NCBI GenBank assembly: GCA_964395065.1
Contig: CAYNAM010000001.1
Span: 1-51,807, forward strand
Length of the DNA stretch: 51,807 bases
Source: Entomomonas sp964395065
Lineage (GTDB): Bacteria > Pseudomonadota > Gammaproteobacteria > Pseudomonadales > Pseudomonadaceae
Direction: 5' to 3'
The notes under the pieces were generated by a model. The model saw nothing but the letters and a program-made list of their open reading frames with translations, did not search any database and was not told where the DNA came from. Below, in pieces: positions 8,911 to 18,092 of this stretch (position 1 is its first letter; each line of letters opens with the position of its first letter). Position numbers and translations under genes: made by a program.

Positions 8911-9846
8911 ATGACAGTTTCTACATTAATTAAATTATTAATTGTCGCTTTCTTCGTATGGGGCGTGCTCTATGTCTACTACCATGGACGCTCTCGTAGG
9001 CTGCCACTAATGAGACAGTTTTTTAACTACTCTGCGCTATTTGCTCCCTATAACGCTTTAATGTATATCTTCTCCAAACAAAAATCACAACCTATTTATA
9101 ATCGAGAAGACTTTAAAGAAATGGATTTTATTAAAGAAAATTGGGAAGTCATCAAGGAGGAAGGATTAAAACTATTCGATGAAGGTTATATTCGGGCAGC
9201 TATTGATGGCAATGAAGCAGGTTTTGGTTCATTCTTTAAAAAGGGTTGGAAACGCTTTTATTTAACATGGAATAAACAAACATTGCCCTCAGCCGAAACA
9301 CTGTGTCCTAAGACACTTGAACTAGTCAGACAAGTGCCTATGATTAAAAATGCTCTTTTTACTCGCCTACCTGCTCGTAGCCATTTAAATGCACATCGTG
9401 ATCCGTTTGCAGGAACACTTCGTTATCACCTTGGTTTAGCCACACCCAATTCGGACAAGTGTGCCATCTATATCGATGAACAAGCACAGCCTTGGTATGA
9501 TGGCGAAGACTTTATTTTTGATGAAACCTATATTCACTACGTTATTAATGATACAGATGATTCGCGTTTAATATTTTTCTGTGACTTAGATCGTCCATTG
9601 AAAGAGCCTATGTACACAATTAATCAATGGGTATCTAACATATTAGCTTACCTAACACAGCCTCAAAATATTGATGGCGAGTATGCTGGCTTTGCTAATA
9701 GAGCCTATGGTTGGTTTATTAGTCTTTCAAAGCTAATTAGCACACCAATTAAAGCATTAAAACGTAAGTCACGTATGGCATACAATATCATCAGAATAAT
9801 TGCTATCATCCTTATTTTAATTTTCATTATTAAATGGATTTTCTAA
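8911..9846 (+). CDS. lpxO: lipid A hydroxylase LpxO (aspartyl/asparaginyl beta-hydroxylase family)
   Basis: A 311-aa Fe(II)/2-oxoglutarate dioxygenase with a membrane helix at residues 5-22 and a C-terminal helix at about 293-311. Iron ligands are H162 and D164 in AHRDPFAGTL and H209 in YIHYVIND. An arginine in DDSRLIFFCDLDRP would bind 2-oxoglutarate. LpxO hydroxylates the 2-position of the secondary acyl chain of lipid A. The following gene encodes a small outer-membrane protein that may also act on lipid A. Confidence 0.88.
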   Translation: MTVSTLIKLLIVAFFVWGVLYVYYHGRSRRLPLMRQFFNYSALFAPYNALMYIFSKQKSQPIYNREDFKEMDFIKENWEVIKEEGLKLFDEGYIRAAIDGNEAGFGSFFKKGWKRFYLTWNKQTLPSAETLCPKTLELVRQVPMIKNALFTRLPARSHLNAHRDPFAGTLRYHLGLATPNSDKCAIYIDEQAQPWYDGEDFIFDETYIHYVINDTDDSRLIFFCDLDRPLKEPMYTINQWVSNILAYLTQPQNIDGEYAGFANRAYGWFISLSKLISTPIKALKRKSRMAYNIIRIIAIILILIFIIKWIF

Positions 9847-9871
9847 CATACGATATTAGCTGTACTTAAAA

Positions 9872-9909
9872 CATCACCATTATTTTAAAATAATAAAATG
9901 ATGGTGATG
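9872..9909. other. long inverted repeat between lpxO and the next gene
   Basis: CATCACCAT pairs with ATGGTGATG, and the interior contains the palindrome ATTATTTTAAAATAAT. The result is a long, AT-rich hairpin. It has no T run directly after the stem, so it is not a textbook terminator. It ends 13 bases before the downstream start codon. It may stabilise the lpxO message end or affect translation of the next gene. Confidence 0.45.
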
Positions 9910-9922
9910 TCATAGGATAAAC

Positions 9923-10396
9923 ATGGTAAGTAGTTTTTATAAAATAGCCTTATTGATTTTTTTAATTACGCCTCAGATTGCCATGGCAGATACGCAGAAA
10001 AGCGGATATTGGCATATTGAAACAAGTGTCTACACTACACACTTTCATCCAAAACCAGAGCACAATAATCATCAAAATCTGATCGGCATTGACTACAATT
10101 TTCCATCTAAATGGTTCATAGGCGGAGCCACATTTCGTAACTCTTTTAGACAACGCTCGTTTTATGTTTATGCAGGCAAACGCTATAACCTAGAAAATAC
10201 ACCTTTTTATGCTCGATTATCTGGAGGGCTTATACACGGCTACCATGGTAAATACAAAAACAAAATCCCATTAAATAACTTAGGCATAGCACCTGCTATC
10301 ATTCCAGGCGTAGGCATTCAAATAAAAAAAGTTAATGCTGAAGCCTTTCTTTTAGGGTTTAATGCCCTAATGGTCAATGTAGGCTACTCATTCTAA
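9923..10396 (+). CDS. small outer-membrane beta-barrel protein, possibly PagP-like
   Basis: A 157-aa protein with a signal peptide (cleavage near AMA-DT, residue 22), alternating hydrophobic strands and a terminal Phe, all typical of an outer-membrane barrel. Similar Pseudomonas proteins are, as I recall, labelled hypothetical or sn-glycerol-3-phosphate transporter, a label the size does not support. A hand alignment suggests distant likeness to PagP: H40 or H42 near the N-terminus and FRNSF (N73-S74) where PagP has FKDSW with its catalytic Asp-Ser. The PagP reading is inference; the neighbour lpxO fits lipid A remodelling. Confidence 0.6.
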   Translation: MVSSFYKIALLIFLITPQIAMADTQKSGYWHIETSVYTTHFHPKPEHNNHQNLIGIDYNFPSKWFIGGATFRNSFRQRSFYVYAGKRYNLENTPFYARLSGGLIHGYHGKYKNKIPLNNLGIAPAIIPGVGIQIKKVNAEAFLLGFNALMVNVGYSF

Positions 10397-10406
10397 CAAT
10401 ACTTTA

Positions 10407-10976
10407 TCACTGTATTTTTTTGATAAAGTATTCAAATACACGGGTATCCTTTGTTAACTCAGGGTGAAAAGACATCACTAAGATATTACCCTGCTCTGCC
10501 ATGACAATTTTATCATCACAAACCGATAATACCTTAACGTCTTCGCCAACACGCTGAATAAAAGGCGCTCTAATAAATACAGCTGGGATATCATCAGCGA
10601 TATTTGATACAGCCAGCGTTGTTTCGAAACTATCCACCTGTCGGCCAAAACCATTACGCTCTACAGCCATATCAATAAGATTTAAAGGAATCACTTTATT
10701 ATCTGACTGAATAATATGCTTAGCACATAAAATGAGCCCCGCACAGGTTCCTAAAACAGGGTGTGTTTTAGCAAATTTTTGTATTTCATCAAACAGCCCT
10801 AGCTGTTGAATCAGACGACTAATTGCCGTTGACTCTCCCCCTGGAATAATGAGTGCATCAACCGTAGCCAAATCCTCTGCTGTTTTAACAGACTTGGCTT
10901 TTACCTGCAAATGCTCAAGCATTTGCAGATGTTCGGTTATAGCACCTTGTAATGCTAGTACACCGACAGTTTTCAC
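10407..10976 (-). CDS. pdxT: pyridoxal 5'-phosphate synthase glutaminase subunit
   Basis: A 189-aa class I glutamine amidotransferase that supplies ammonia to PdxS. The nucleophile Cys is in GTCAGLILC, and the His-Glu pair is in SFHPELT. GGESTAISRL is the conserved oxyanion-side motif. I choose a GTG start (VKTVGVLALQGA), 1 base after the pdxS stop and preceded by GAGGGTGG; the longer frame reads into pdxS. Deoxyxylulose-5-phosphate-independent vitamin B6 synthesis is unusual for the Pseudomonas lineage, which generally uses PdxA/PdxJ. Confidence 0.95.
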   Translation of the reverse strand: MKTVGVLALQGAITEHLQMLEHLQVKAKSVKTAEDLATVDALIIPGGESTAISRLIQQLGLFDEIQKFAKTHPVLGTCAGLILCAKHIIQSDNKVIPLNLIDMAVERNGFGRQVDSFETTLAVSNIADDIPAVFIRAPFIQRVGEDVKVLSVCDDKIVMAEQGNILVMSFHPELTKDTRVFEYFIKKIQ

Positions 10977-10977
10977 G

Positions 10978-11868
10978 CTACCACCCTCTATCTTGCATAC
11001 GTTCTGCTTCTGAAAGCTTTGAAATTTCAATCCCTTTCATTGGCGTACCTAAGCCTTTAGATAATTCGGCTAACAATTTATAATCTTGAAAATTTGTGGT
11101 TGCTTGAACAATAGCTTTAGCAAATTTTTCAGGATTATCGGATTTAAAAATCCCAGATCCAACAAACACTCCATCAGCACCCAAGCTCATCATCAAAGCC
11201 GCATCTGCTGGTGTCGCAATACCACCTGCTGCAAAGTTCACAACGGGAAGCTTACCTAACACCTTCACTTCTTTCACTAACTCATAAGGCGCACCAATAT
11301 CTTTAGCAAAAGTCATTAGTTCATCATTACACATATTTACAAGCTTACGTACCTGTTCGTTCACTTTTCGCATATGCCTTACTGCCTCAACAATATTACC
11401 TGTTCCAGGTTCACCTTTTGTGCGTAGCATTGAAGCGCCCTCACCGATACGACGTAAGGCCTCACCGAGATCCCTACAACCACAAACAAAAGGAACGGTA
11501 TAATCACTCTTTAATAAGTGATATTGTTCATCAGCAGGTGTTAACACTTCACTTTCATCAATATAATCAACCCCCATCGCTTCTAAAATACGGGCTTCTG
11601 CAATATGACCAATACGAGCCTTTGCCATCACAGGAATAGTGACTGCTCCCATAACTTCTTCAACAATAGTAGGGTCTGCCATTCTTGCCACACCACCTGC
11701 TGCACGGATGTCTGAAGGAACACGCTCTAATGCCATCACCGCCACAGCACCTGCCGCCTCAGCAATCTTTGCCTGCTCTGCATTAATCACATCCATGATA
11801 ACACCACCCTTTTGCATTTGAGCCATGCCACGCTTTACTGTATCAGAACCAATTACTTTGTTTGTCAT
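10978..11868 (-). CDS. pdxS: pyridoxal 5'-phosphate synthase lyase subunit
   Basis: A 296-aa (beta/alpha)8 enzyme that makes PLP from ribose 5-phosphate, glyceraldehyde 3-phosphate and ammonia. The N-terminal KRGMAQMQKGGVIMDV, the Lys-containing VMAKARIGH, and the phosphate site NFAAGGIATPADAA are all present. I start at MTNKVIGSD, with GGGATAAG just upstream; an 11-codon longer frame has no support. PdxS and PdxT form the dodecameric PLP synthase. It is divergent from pdxR, whose product probably controls it. Confidence 0.96.
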   Translation of the reverse strand: MTNKVIGSDTVKRGMAQMQKGGVIMDVINAEQAKIAEAAGAVAVMALERVPSDIRAAGGVARMADPTIVEEVMGAVTIPVMAKARIGHIAEARILEAMGVDYIDESEVLTPADEQYHLLKSDYTVPFVCGCRDLGEALRRIGEGASMLRTKGEPGTGNIVEAVRHMRKVNEQVRKLVNMCNDELMTFAKDIGAPYELVKEVKVLGKLPVVNFAAGGIATPADAALMMSLGADGVFVGSGIFKSDNPEKFAKAIVQATTNFQDYKLLAELSKGLGTPMKGIEISKLSEAERMQDRGW

Positions 11869-11932
11869 TTTACTTATCCCATTAAAATATAGAGTATGCA
11901 AAAAGAATAACCCTTTTTTAAAAATAAAAAAC

Positions 11933-11944
11933 AGCCAATTGGCT
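11933..11944. promoter_or_regulatory. 12-bp palindrome in the pdxS-pdxR divergent promoter region
   Basis: AGCCAATTGGCT is a perfect palindrome, flanked by A-rich sequence on the left and T-rich sequence on the right, so the dyad extends imperfectly to about 25 bp. It lies in the 136-base gap between the pdxS and pdxR starts. Such a place fits an operator for PdxR, but MocR-type PdxR sites are often direct repeats, so the role is inferred. Confidence 0.45.
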
Positions 11945-11969
11945 TGTTTTTATACCATCCAATTTCCAC

Positions 11970-11975
11970 TATAAT
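11970..11975 (+). promoter_or_regulatory. candidate -10 box for pdxR
   Basis: TATAAT matches the sigma-70 -10 consensus exactly, 29 bases before the proposed pdxR ATG. No good -35 box is found at 16-18 bases upstream, so the promoter may need an activator or may be weak. Confidence 0.5.
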
Positions 11976-12004
11976 GACTCATTCAACCTATAAAGCAATT
12001 GACT

Positions 12005-13426
12005 ATGTGGACACTCAATACCAACAACCTCAACAAGAAACCACTGTATAAACACATTATTACCTTAATTGAGCAGGCTATAGAAAATGGTCAGTTACAG
12101 GCAGGAGACCGCCTCCCCTCAGAAAGAGAGCTGAGCCAATTATTAAAAGTTAATCGCTCAACAGTTGTACATGCCTTAAATAATCTCACTGACAGAGGCG
12201 TTCTAATTCGTAAAACAGGCAGTGGTAGTTTTATTAATCATCAAAAATGGGGATTACAAAGCCAGCCTCTTATTAATTGGCAATCTCCTCCCAGTGTTTT
12301 ATCACAGAAAAGTGATAGCTATGCATTGAAAGCGAATCAGTTACGTAAAGAGGCTCAAATTACTCATAAACCATTACTGGACTTATCTAACGGTGACTTA
12401 CCTGCTGATTTACTGCCTGCATTATCATTACATAAACTGTCTTGGCAAGAGCTATTGCATCATGAGCAAGGTGAAGAGGCATCACATTTAGGGCTAAATT
12501 CATTAAGAAAAGCAGTTAAAGACTATTTAGCAAAATCACTTAAACTATCTGTAGACGATGACCAAATTCTTATTACATCAGGAACACAACAAGCCATTTT
12601 TCTCATTACCCAAGGACTACTAAAACCAGGGGATGCTATTGGCATAGAATCTCCCTCTTATTTTTACTCACTCCCATTATTTCAAGCGACAGGACTGCGA
12701 ATTTATGCAGCTCCAACCGATGCGGAGGGTATTACACTAGAGGGATTAGAAAAGCTCATCAATCAAAAAAATATAAAAATGATCTTCTTAAACCCTGTTT
12801 TTCAAAACCCAACAGGAAGGGTCATGAGTCAAACACGAAAACAAGAGCTACTCACTTACTGTTACTATAAACAAATCCCAATCATTGAGGATGATGCTTA
12901 TAGCGCCCTTCCTTTCCAAAAAAATATTGATACAAGTCCTATAAAAAAATTCGATAAACAGCAACAGGTTATTTACTTAGGTTCCCTTTCTAAATACTTA
13001 GGGAAAAATATTCGTGCAGGTTGGATGATCGCGCCCAAACCTATCATTAATAAGCTAGCAGAAATTCGCCAACAACTCGATGCTGGGCTTAGCGTTCTAC
13101 CACAACTATTAGCAGAACATTATTTAATTAACCATGCAACAACACATGAGCAGTTTTTGCAAGAAACATTGCATGAACGCTCAGAACAACTCACAGCATG
13201 GTTAACAGAAAATTACAGTCAACAGTTGTATTTTTCGAAGCCATTGGGCGGTTATCACCTCTATGCACGATGCTTACAACACACCCCCAAAGATCTTAAC
13301 CACTTATTAGAGCATCTTTTACAACAACGTATTATTGTGATGAGAGGTTCAGAGTTTGGTGATAGCCCCTATTGTTTAAGGCTAAGCTATGGTCACTTTA
13401 ACATGGCAAGCAACCTCAAAAGGTGA
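12005..13426 (+). CDS. pdxR: MocR-family transcriptional regulator PdxR
   Basis: A 473-aa fusion of an N-terminal GntR-type winged helix (about residues 1-75, with GDRLPSERELSQLLKVNRST) and a fold-type I aminotransferase domain. The PLP-binding lysine is in LGSLSKYLGKNIRAGWM. PdxR proteins use the domain as a PLP sensor and regulate pdxST. The divergent arrangement with pdxST is the classic one. I use the ATG encoding MWTLNTNN; a TTG two codons upstream is also open. No strong ribosome binding site is visible. Confidence 0.88.
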   Translation: MWTLNTNNLNKKPLYKHIITLIEQAIENGQLQAGDRLPSERELSQLLKVNRSTVVHALNNLTDRGVLIRKTGSGSFINHQKWGLQSQPLINWQSPPSVLSQKSDSYALKANQLRKEAQITHKPLLDLSNGDLPADLLPALSLHKLSWQELLHHEQGEEASHLGLNSLRKAVKDYLAKSLKLSVDDDQILITSGTQQAIFLITQGLLKPGDAIGIESPSYFYSLPLFQATGLRIYAAPTDAEGITLEGLEKLINQKNIKMIFLNPVFQNPTGRVMSQTRKQELLTYCYYKQIPIIEDDAYSALPFQKNIDTSPIKKFDKQQQVIYLGSLSKYLGKNIRAGWMIAPKPIINKLAEIRQQLDAGLSVLPQLLAEHYLINHATTHEQFLQETLHERSEQLTAWLTENYSQQLYFSKPLGGYHLYARCLQHTPKDLNHLLEHLLQQRIIVMRGSEFGDSPYCLRLSYGHFNMASNLKR

Positions 13427-13468
13427 TTTAATATAGCCAAATTTAAATCAATACGAAGGATGCCGAGT

Positions 13469-14332
13469 ATGCTACAAAGTATGACCGCTTTTGCTCGTTG
13501 TGAACTATCAATAGATGAAGGCATTTTATGCTGGGAAATACGCTCAGTCAATCATCGCTACTTAGAACACAATTTTAAGCTACCAGAAACATTTCGTGCT
13601 TTAGAATGGTCTTTACGTGACAAGATAAAAAAAGAACTCTCTCGTGGTAAAGTAGAATGCACGCTTACCTTTTCTCCTCAAATAAAAAACAACCCTATTC
13701 AAATTAACTTAGAACTCTCGAAACAGCTTATTCAAGCGGCTGAGCAGATTTCTGAACTAACCATAAATCCCACGCCTATCAACCCATTCACTGTTTTATC
13801 TTGGTCTGGCGTATTGATAACAGACCAAATAAATCATGAACTACTGCAAGAAAAAGCACTTGCTCTTTTTGCACAAGCATTGCAAGAACTCAAACAAAAT
13901 CGTAATCGTGAAGGCAAAGAGCTACAGATACTCTTAGAAGAGCGACTTGTTAGTATTGATATGGAAGTCAACAAACTACGTCCACTCATTCCTGAGATGC
14001 TAGATAACCAACGCCAAAAGATTATCACACGCTGCCAAGAGTTAGCTGTCAGCATAGACCCACAGCGCTTAGAACAAGAACTCGTATTACTGGCACAAAA
14101 GTCTGATGTCGCTGAAGAGCTAGACCGCTTACAAACCCATTTAACGGAAGTGCGCCACACCTTCGCTAGTAAAGAACCCTGTGGACGTCGTCTCGACTTC
14201 TTAATGCAAGAACTAAATCGGGAGGCCAACACCCTCGGCTCAAAAGCCATTGATGTACGCACAACACAAGCCGCCGTGAACATTAAAGTACTGATTGAGC
14301 AAATGCGTGAACAAGTACAGAATATAGAATAA
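13469..14332 (+). CDS. yicC: YicC family endoribonuclease
   Basis: A 287-aa protein colinear with E. coli YicC. Conserved segments are MLQSMTAFAR at the start, WEIRSVNHRYLE, SRGKVECTL, RLEQELVLLAQKSDVAEELDRL (residues about 203-224), GRRLDFLMQELNREANTL and the closing LIEQMREQVQNIE. YicC proteins have been reported to act as endoribonucleases in small-RNA turnover. The start follows GAAGG with 8-base spacing; an ATG 3 codons upstream lies too close to that site. A 176-codon antisense frame here is a shadow. Confidence 0.93.
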   Translation: MLQSMTAFARCELSIDEGILCWEIRSVNHRYLEHNFKLPETFRALEWSLRDKIKKELSRGKVECTLTFSPQIKNNPIQINLELSKQLIQAAEQISELTINPTPINPFTVLSWSGVLITDQINHELLQEKALALFAQALQELKQNRNREGKELQILLEERLVSIDMEVNKLRPLIPEMLDNQRQKIITRCQELAVSIDPQRLEQELVLLAQKSDVAEELDRLQTHLTEVRHTFASKEPCGRRLDFLMQELNREANTLGSKAIDVRTTQAAVNIKVLIEQMREQVQNIE

Positions 14333-14362
14333 CAACCTTTTAGCAGTAAAGAATACATCATC

Positions 14363-17300
14363 ATGAGTCAACCTGTTAGCAATTTCGAGTTTTTAAAAGA
14401 ACATGACCCCATTTTCTTTGAATTAGCAAGGTCTGCAGAGCAGGTTTTTGCAAGTGATCCAAACACAACACTCATAAAGCTTCGCCAACTAGGTGAAGCC
14501 TTTGCTCAAGATATTGCTGCACGTTGTGGTATTGCATTCGATGATCTAACACCACAAGCTGACTTAATTCATCAAATTGACCGTGAACTGCGGCTAGATC
14601 CAACCATCCGCAATCTCTTTCATACAATTCGGGTAGAAGGAAATAAAGCAACTCACGAATTTAAAACAGAACATAAAGAAGCACTTAATGGTCTTAAGCT
14701 AGCGAGAAGCCTTGCCATTTGGTATCACCAGTCTTTTGGTAAAACAGGCATAGCCTTTAATCCTGGTTCTTTTATTACCCCACCAGATCCTAGTCAAAAA
14801 TTACGCGAATTACAAAATAAAATTAGCCAACTTACTGCCAAAAAAGAAAAATTTGAGGATAATCAACAATTAGTTGACCTCTTAAAAAAAGAAAAAAAAG
14901 AATATGCAGAACTCGCAGAAAAAATGGACAAAGAGGCTCAAATACTTGCAGAACAGTTAAAAAAACAGGAAAGCACCTTAAAAAAGCAACGTGAGTCGTT
15001 TGAAACACATATCAAACTTTTACAATTAGAGCTAACCGAACACGCTAAAAATAGCCCTCAAAAATCATCACAACATCAGCTAATCCTCAGTGAAAAAGTT
15101 AAAGAAGCCAACAAGCAAATTTTCCTAACAGAAGAATTAGTAAGGTTAATAATAGACCAACAGCTTGTTGATGCAGGTTGGATGGCTGACTCTTTAGAAC
15201 TAACGTGGGATAATGGCACATTGCCCGAAGATGGACAATACAAAGCTATTGCTAACTATCCTATTTTTTATCAAGGTAATGCTTTTTATGCTGACTATAT
15301 TTTATTCTATGGACTAACGCCCATCGCTATAATTGAAGCAAAATGTGAAAACATCAACGTTGCTGAAAAAATACGCCAAGCAAAGGCTTATGCCGAAGGC
15401 TTTAAAATAGAGCCGCTAATGCAAGCACCCTGGCTTCTCATGAACCGCACCAAACCTTGGTACTATCATAATACGTCTTACAATATTCCATTTGTTTATT
15501 CAAGCAACGGACGCCCTTATAATAGCCAACTGGAAGAAAAATCTGGCACATGGTTTAGAGACCTCAGAAAACCAAGTAATTTATCAGTTGCTTTACAGCA
15601 GTTTCACTCTCCCGAAGGTCTATACAATAAACTCACTCATAATAAAACACCTGCTGAGCAAGCTCTACAATTAGAAAACCTCTCCGAGCTTTTTTTAAGA
15701 GACTACCAAGAGCTTGCAGTTTCAGCCATTGAGGAAGCACTAGTCAATAATAAAAAGACCTGCTTAGTTGCTATGGCAACGGGTACGGGTAAAACTTTTG
15801 TCATTAATGCGCTTATCTACCGTTTCTTAAAAACTAAACGTTTTAATCGAATTCTTATTCTTGTTGACCATACAGCATTGGGTTTACAAACAGAAGACTT
15901 ACTCATAAAAGCACCACAAGATCAGCAAACCATATTGGCTAGCCTTTATAAGCTTGACATGCTAAAACATCAACTTGATAACATAGAAAAACATGTACAA
16001 TTAGCTACTGTACAACAGATGATAAAAATAATTTTTGCTTCAGATAATCCGCCTCCCATTGATTATTTTGACTGTATCATTGTTGATGAAGCCCATAGTG
16101 GTTATGCCCTCGAACAAGAATTTATTGAAGGCGAATTAGCAACGCGCAGCTCCCAACAGTATTTGAAAGAATATCAACAATTACTTCACTATTTTGATGC
16201 TTTCAAAATTGGGCTCACTGCAACACCTGTAAAAAGAACCACCGACTTTTTTAACCCACCAGTCTATCAATATAGCTTTCGAGAAGCAGTTGCTGACGGT
16301 TATTTAGTAGACTATGAACCTCCAATTATTTATAAAACAAAACTGACAGAACAACCACTGTGTTTTCATAAAGGGTCAACCATCCAAATTATAAATGCTC
16401 TTACAGGTGATATAGAAAAAATAACACTAGAGGATGATCTAATCACAGAGGCTAACGCACTCAATCGATCTGTTCTCAACAAACCTTTTAATGAGGTAAT
16501 CTGCCAACAGCTTATCCATGAACTAAATCCTTTTGGTCAAGAAAAAACATTGATCTTTTGTGCCTCAGATCTTCATGCAGACATGGTCAAAAACTTACTC
16601 GACAATGCATTCATCAGTCTTTATGGTAGCAGTTATGATCAATCATCCGTTGCAAAAATAACTGCCAGCAGCTATAACCCCGAAGAACTCATTACACGAT
16701 TTAAAACAGAACAACTCCCAAATATTGCAGTCACTGTCGACTTACTGGCTACAGCAGTGAATACTCCACAAGTATGTAATCTCGTGTTCTTACGCGCCAT
16801 CAACTCACGTATTTTACTAGAACAAATGCTTGCCCGTGCGAGCTTACCTTGCGAAAATATTCAAAAAACCAGTTTCCGTGTCTACGATGCATTTAATATT
16901 CAGCATTTGCTAGCAAATATCACCCATATGCGACCTATGCCGGCGCTTGAACTTCCGCTAACAGCTCTCCTGCAGCAGTTTACTGATAACCGCCAGCCTA
17001 GCAATGAACAGCTACAGCATATTTTAATGCAGTGTATACCTATTTTACGTAGAGCAAACTATCAGGCGCAACAAGACGCCCTTATGAAAGCAAACCTTGA
17101 TATGCTCACCAGTGCTTGGGGCGTTGCCCCTCAAAATCTCGCTACTTACTTACAAAGCATCGGCACAAAAAAAGCAGCTGATTTTCTAAAAAACAGAAAA
17201 ACCTTTATTCAAGATATACAAACAATAAAGCAACAACTTGATATTTCACGTTACCAAATTATTTCGGATGAGCCAGATCAACTCACTCACCGACTATTAT

Positions 17301-17953
17301 GTTATGGCAACCACTCCAAACCACATGACTTTATAGCGGCATGTAAGAACTTTATAGCAGATCAACGGCAGCACTCAAAATCACTTAATAAAGCCCTTGA
17401 GAACCCCAATCGAATAACCAAATCTGAATTAAAAGAAATCAGACTTTTACTCGACAGTGAGGGCTTTACTGAACTCAACCTACAAGTTGCATGGCGTGAT
17501 ATTAACCACAAAGTGGTTAACGCAGGTTTAGTTGGTTTTATCCGTCATATCATCCTTGATGAGCCACTAATTTCTTTTGCAGATAGAGTCAACCAACCAT
17601 TACAAAAAGCCCAAGCCTTGAGTCCATGGACCCCGGTACAACGACAATGGTTAGACCGCATAGCGGAGCATCTTATAGAGCAAAAAATACTCGATAAAAA
17701 ACAACTGAATAAGGCATTAAAACAGCACTATAGCAGCTCAATTGAAAAACTAGACTCTCTATTAAACAATCAGCTCAATGATGTTATAAGCATCCTTAAA
17801 ATTCTTTGGCCTGACAATATTGTGACTCAACAACAAGAATCAGAAACACCAGAGCTTAAAGAGATTATAAAAGAGCACCCCATCAGCACAGAACCTATTC
17901 CACCCAAAAAAATTGGATTTTTTCAAAGAATCAGAAAACTACTTAAAACCTAA
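14363..17953 (+). CDS. lone type I restriction HsdR-like helicase/nuclease
   Basis: A 1196-aa protein. Domains in order: a DUF4145-like helical domain (about 15-125), a coiled coil (about 140-235), an HsdR_N-type nuclease domain with D and E325-A-K327 (IIEAKCENI), a superfamily 2 helicase with Walker A ATGTGKT (K477) and DEAH (575-578), then a C-terminal region like EcoEI R. Helicase motif V reads ATAVNTP where relatives have TTGxDxP, and motif VI reads QMLARASLP (from Q821) where relatives have QMIGRGTR. No hsdM or hsdS is nearby. It may be a stand-alone DNA helicase/nuclease; activity is uncertain. Confidence 0.82.
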   Translation: MSQPVSNFEFLKEHDPIFFELARSAEQVFASDPNTTLIKLRQLGEAFAQDIAARCGIAFDDLTPQADLIHQIDRELRLDPTIRNLFHTIRVEGNKATHEFKTEHKEALNGLKLARSLAIWYHQSFGKTGIAFNPGSFITPPDPSQKLRELQNKISQLTAKKEKFEDNQQLVDLLKKEKKEYAELAEKMDKEAQILAEQLKKQESTLKKQRESFETHIKLLQLELTEHAKNSPQKSSQHQLILSEKVKEANKQIFLTEELVRLIIDQQLVDAGWMADSLELTWDNGTLPEDGQYKAIANYPIFYQGNAFYADYILFYGLTPIAIIEAKCENINVAEKIRQAKAYAEGFKIEPLMQAPWLLMNRTKPWYYHNTSYNIPFVYSSNGRPYNSQLEEKSGTWFRDLRKPSNLSVALQQFHSPEGLYNKLTHNKTPAEQALQLENLSELFLRDYQELAVSAIEEALVNNKKTCLVAMATGTGKTFVINALIYRFLKTKRFNRILILVDHTALGLQTEDLLIKAPQDQQTILASLYKLDMLKHQLDNIEKHVQLATVQQMIKIIFASDNPPPIDYFDCIIVDEAHSGYALEQEFIEGELATRSSQQYLKEYQQLLHYFDAFKIGLTATPVKRTTDFFNPPVYQYSFREAVADGYLVDYEPPIIYKTKLTEQPLCFHKGSTIQIINALTGDIEKITLEDDLITEANALNRSVLNKPFNEVICQQLIHELNPFGQEKTLIFCASDLHADMVKNLLDNAFISLYGSSYDQSSVAKITASSYNPEELITRFKTEQLPNIAVTVDLLATAVNTPQVCNLVFLRAINSRILLEQMLARASLPCENIQKTSFRVYDAFNIQHLLANITHMRPMPALELPLTALLQQFTDNRQPSNEQLQHILMQCIPILRRANYQAQQDALMKANLDMLTSAWGVAPQNLATYLQSIGTKKAADFLKNRKTFIQDIQTIKQQLDISRYQIISDEPDQLTHRLLCYGNHSKPHDFIAACKNFIADQRQHSKSLNKALENPNRITKSELKEIRLLLDSEGFTELNLQVAWRDINHKVVNAGLVGFIRHIILDEPLISFADRVNQPLQKAQALSPWTPVQRQWLDRIAEHLIEQKILDKKQLNKALKQHYSSSIEKLDSLLNNQLNDVISILKILWPDNIVTQQQESETPELKEIIKEHPISTEPIPPKKIGFFQRIRKLLKT

Positions 17954-18030
17954 TCCATGAGCTAAAACCTCTTTATAACAAGGCGGTTAATAACGTAAAG
18001 TGATTACCCATCTCACATAAGATCAATCAA

Positions 18031-18039
18031 TGCTATAAT
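18031..18039 (+). promoter_or_regulatory. candidate extended -10 promoter for hemF
   Basis: TGCTATAAT combines the extended TGn element with a perfect TATAAT, 53 bases before the hemF ATG. Extended -10 promoters often lack a -35 box, and none is evident here. Confidence 0.5.
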
Positions 18040-18092
18040 GGTAAGACATAATAAAACCATAAAGCCTATTCTATCATGACAGTGAATACCCT

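Noticed and set aside
13834..14364. Open frame of 176 codons opposite yicC
   Set aside because: It lies entirely antisense to a well-conserved gene, has Ser/Arg/Cys-rich low-complexity content typical of a shadow frame, and matches no family.
14363..17953. A complete type I restriction-modification system
   Set aside because: Only an HsdR-like gene is present; the neighbours are yicC and hemF, and no methylase or specificity gene is in the window.
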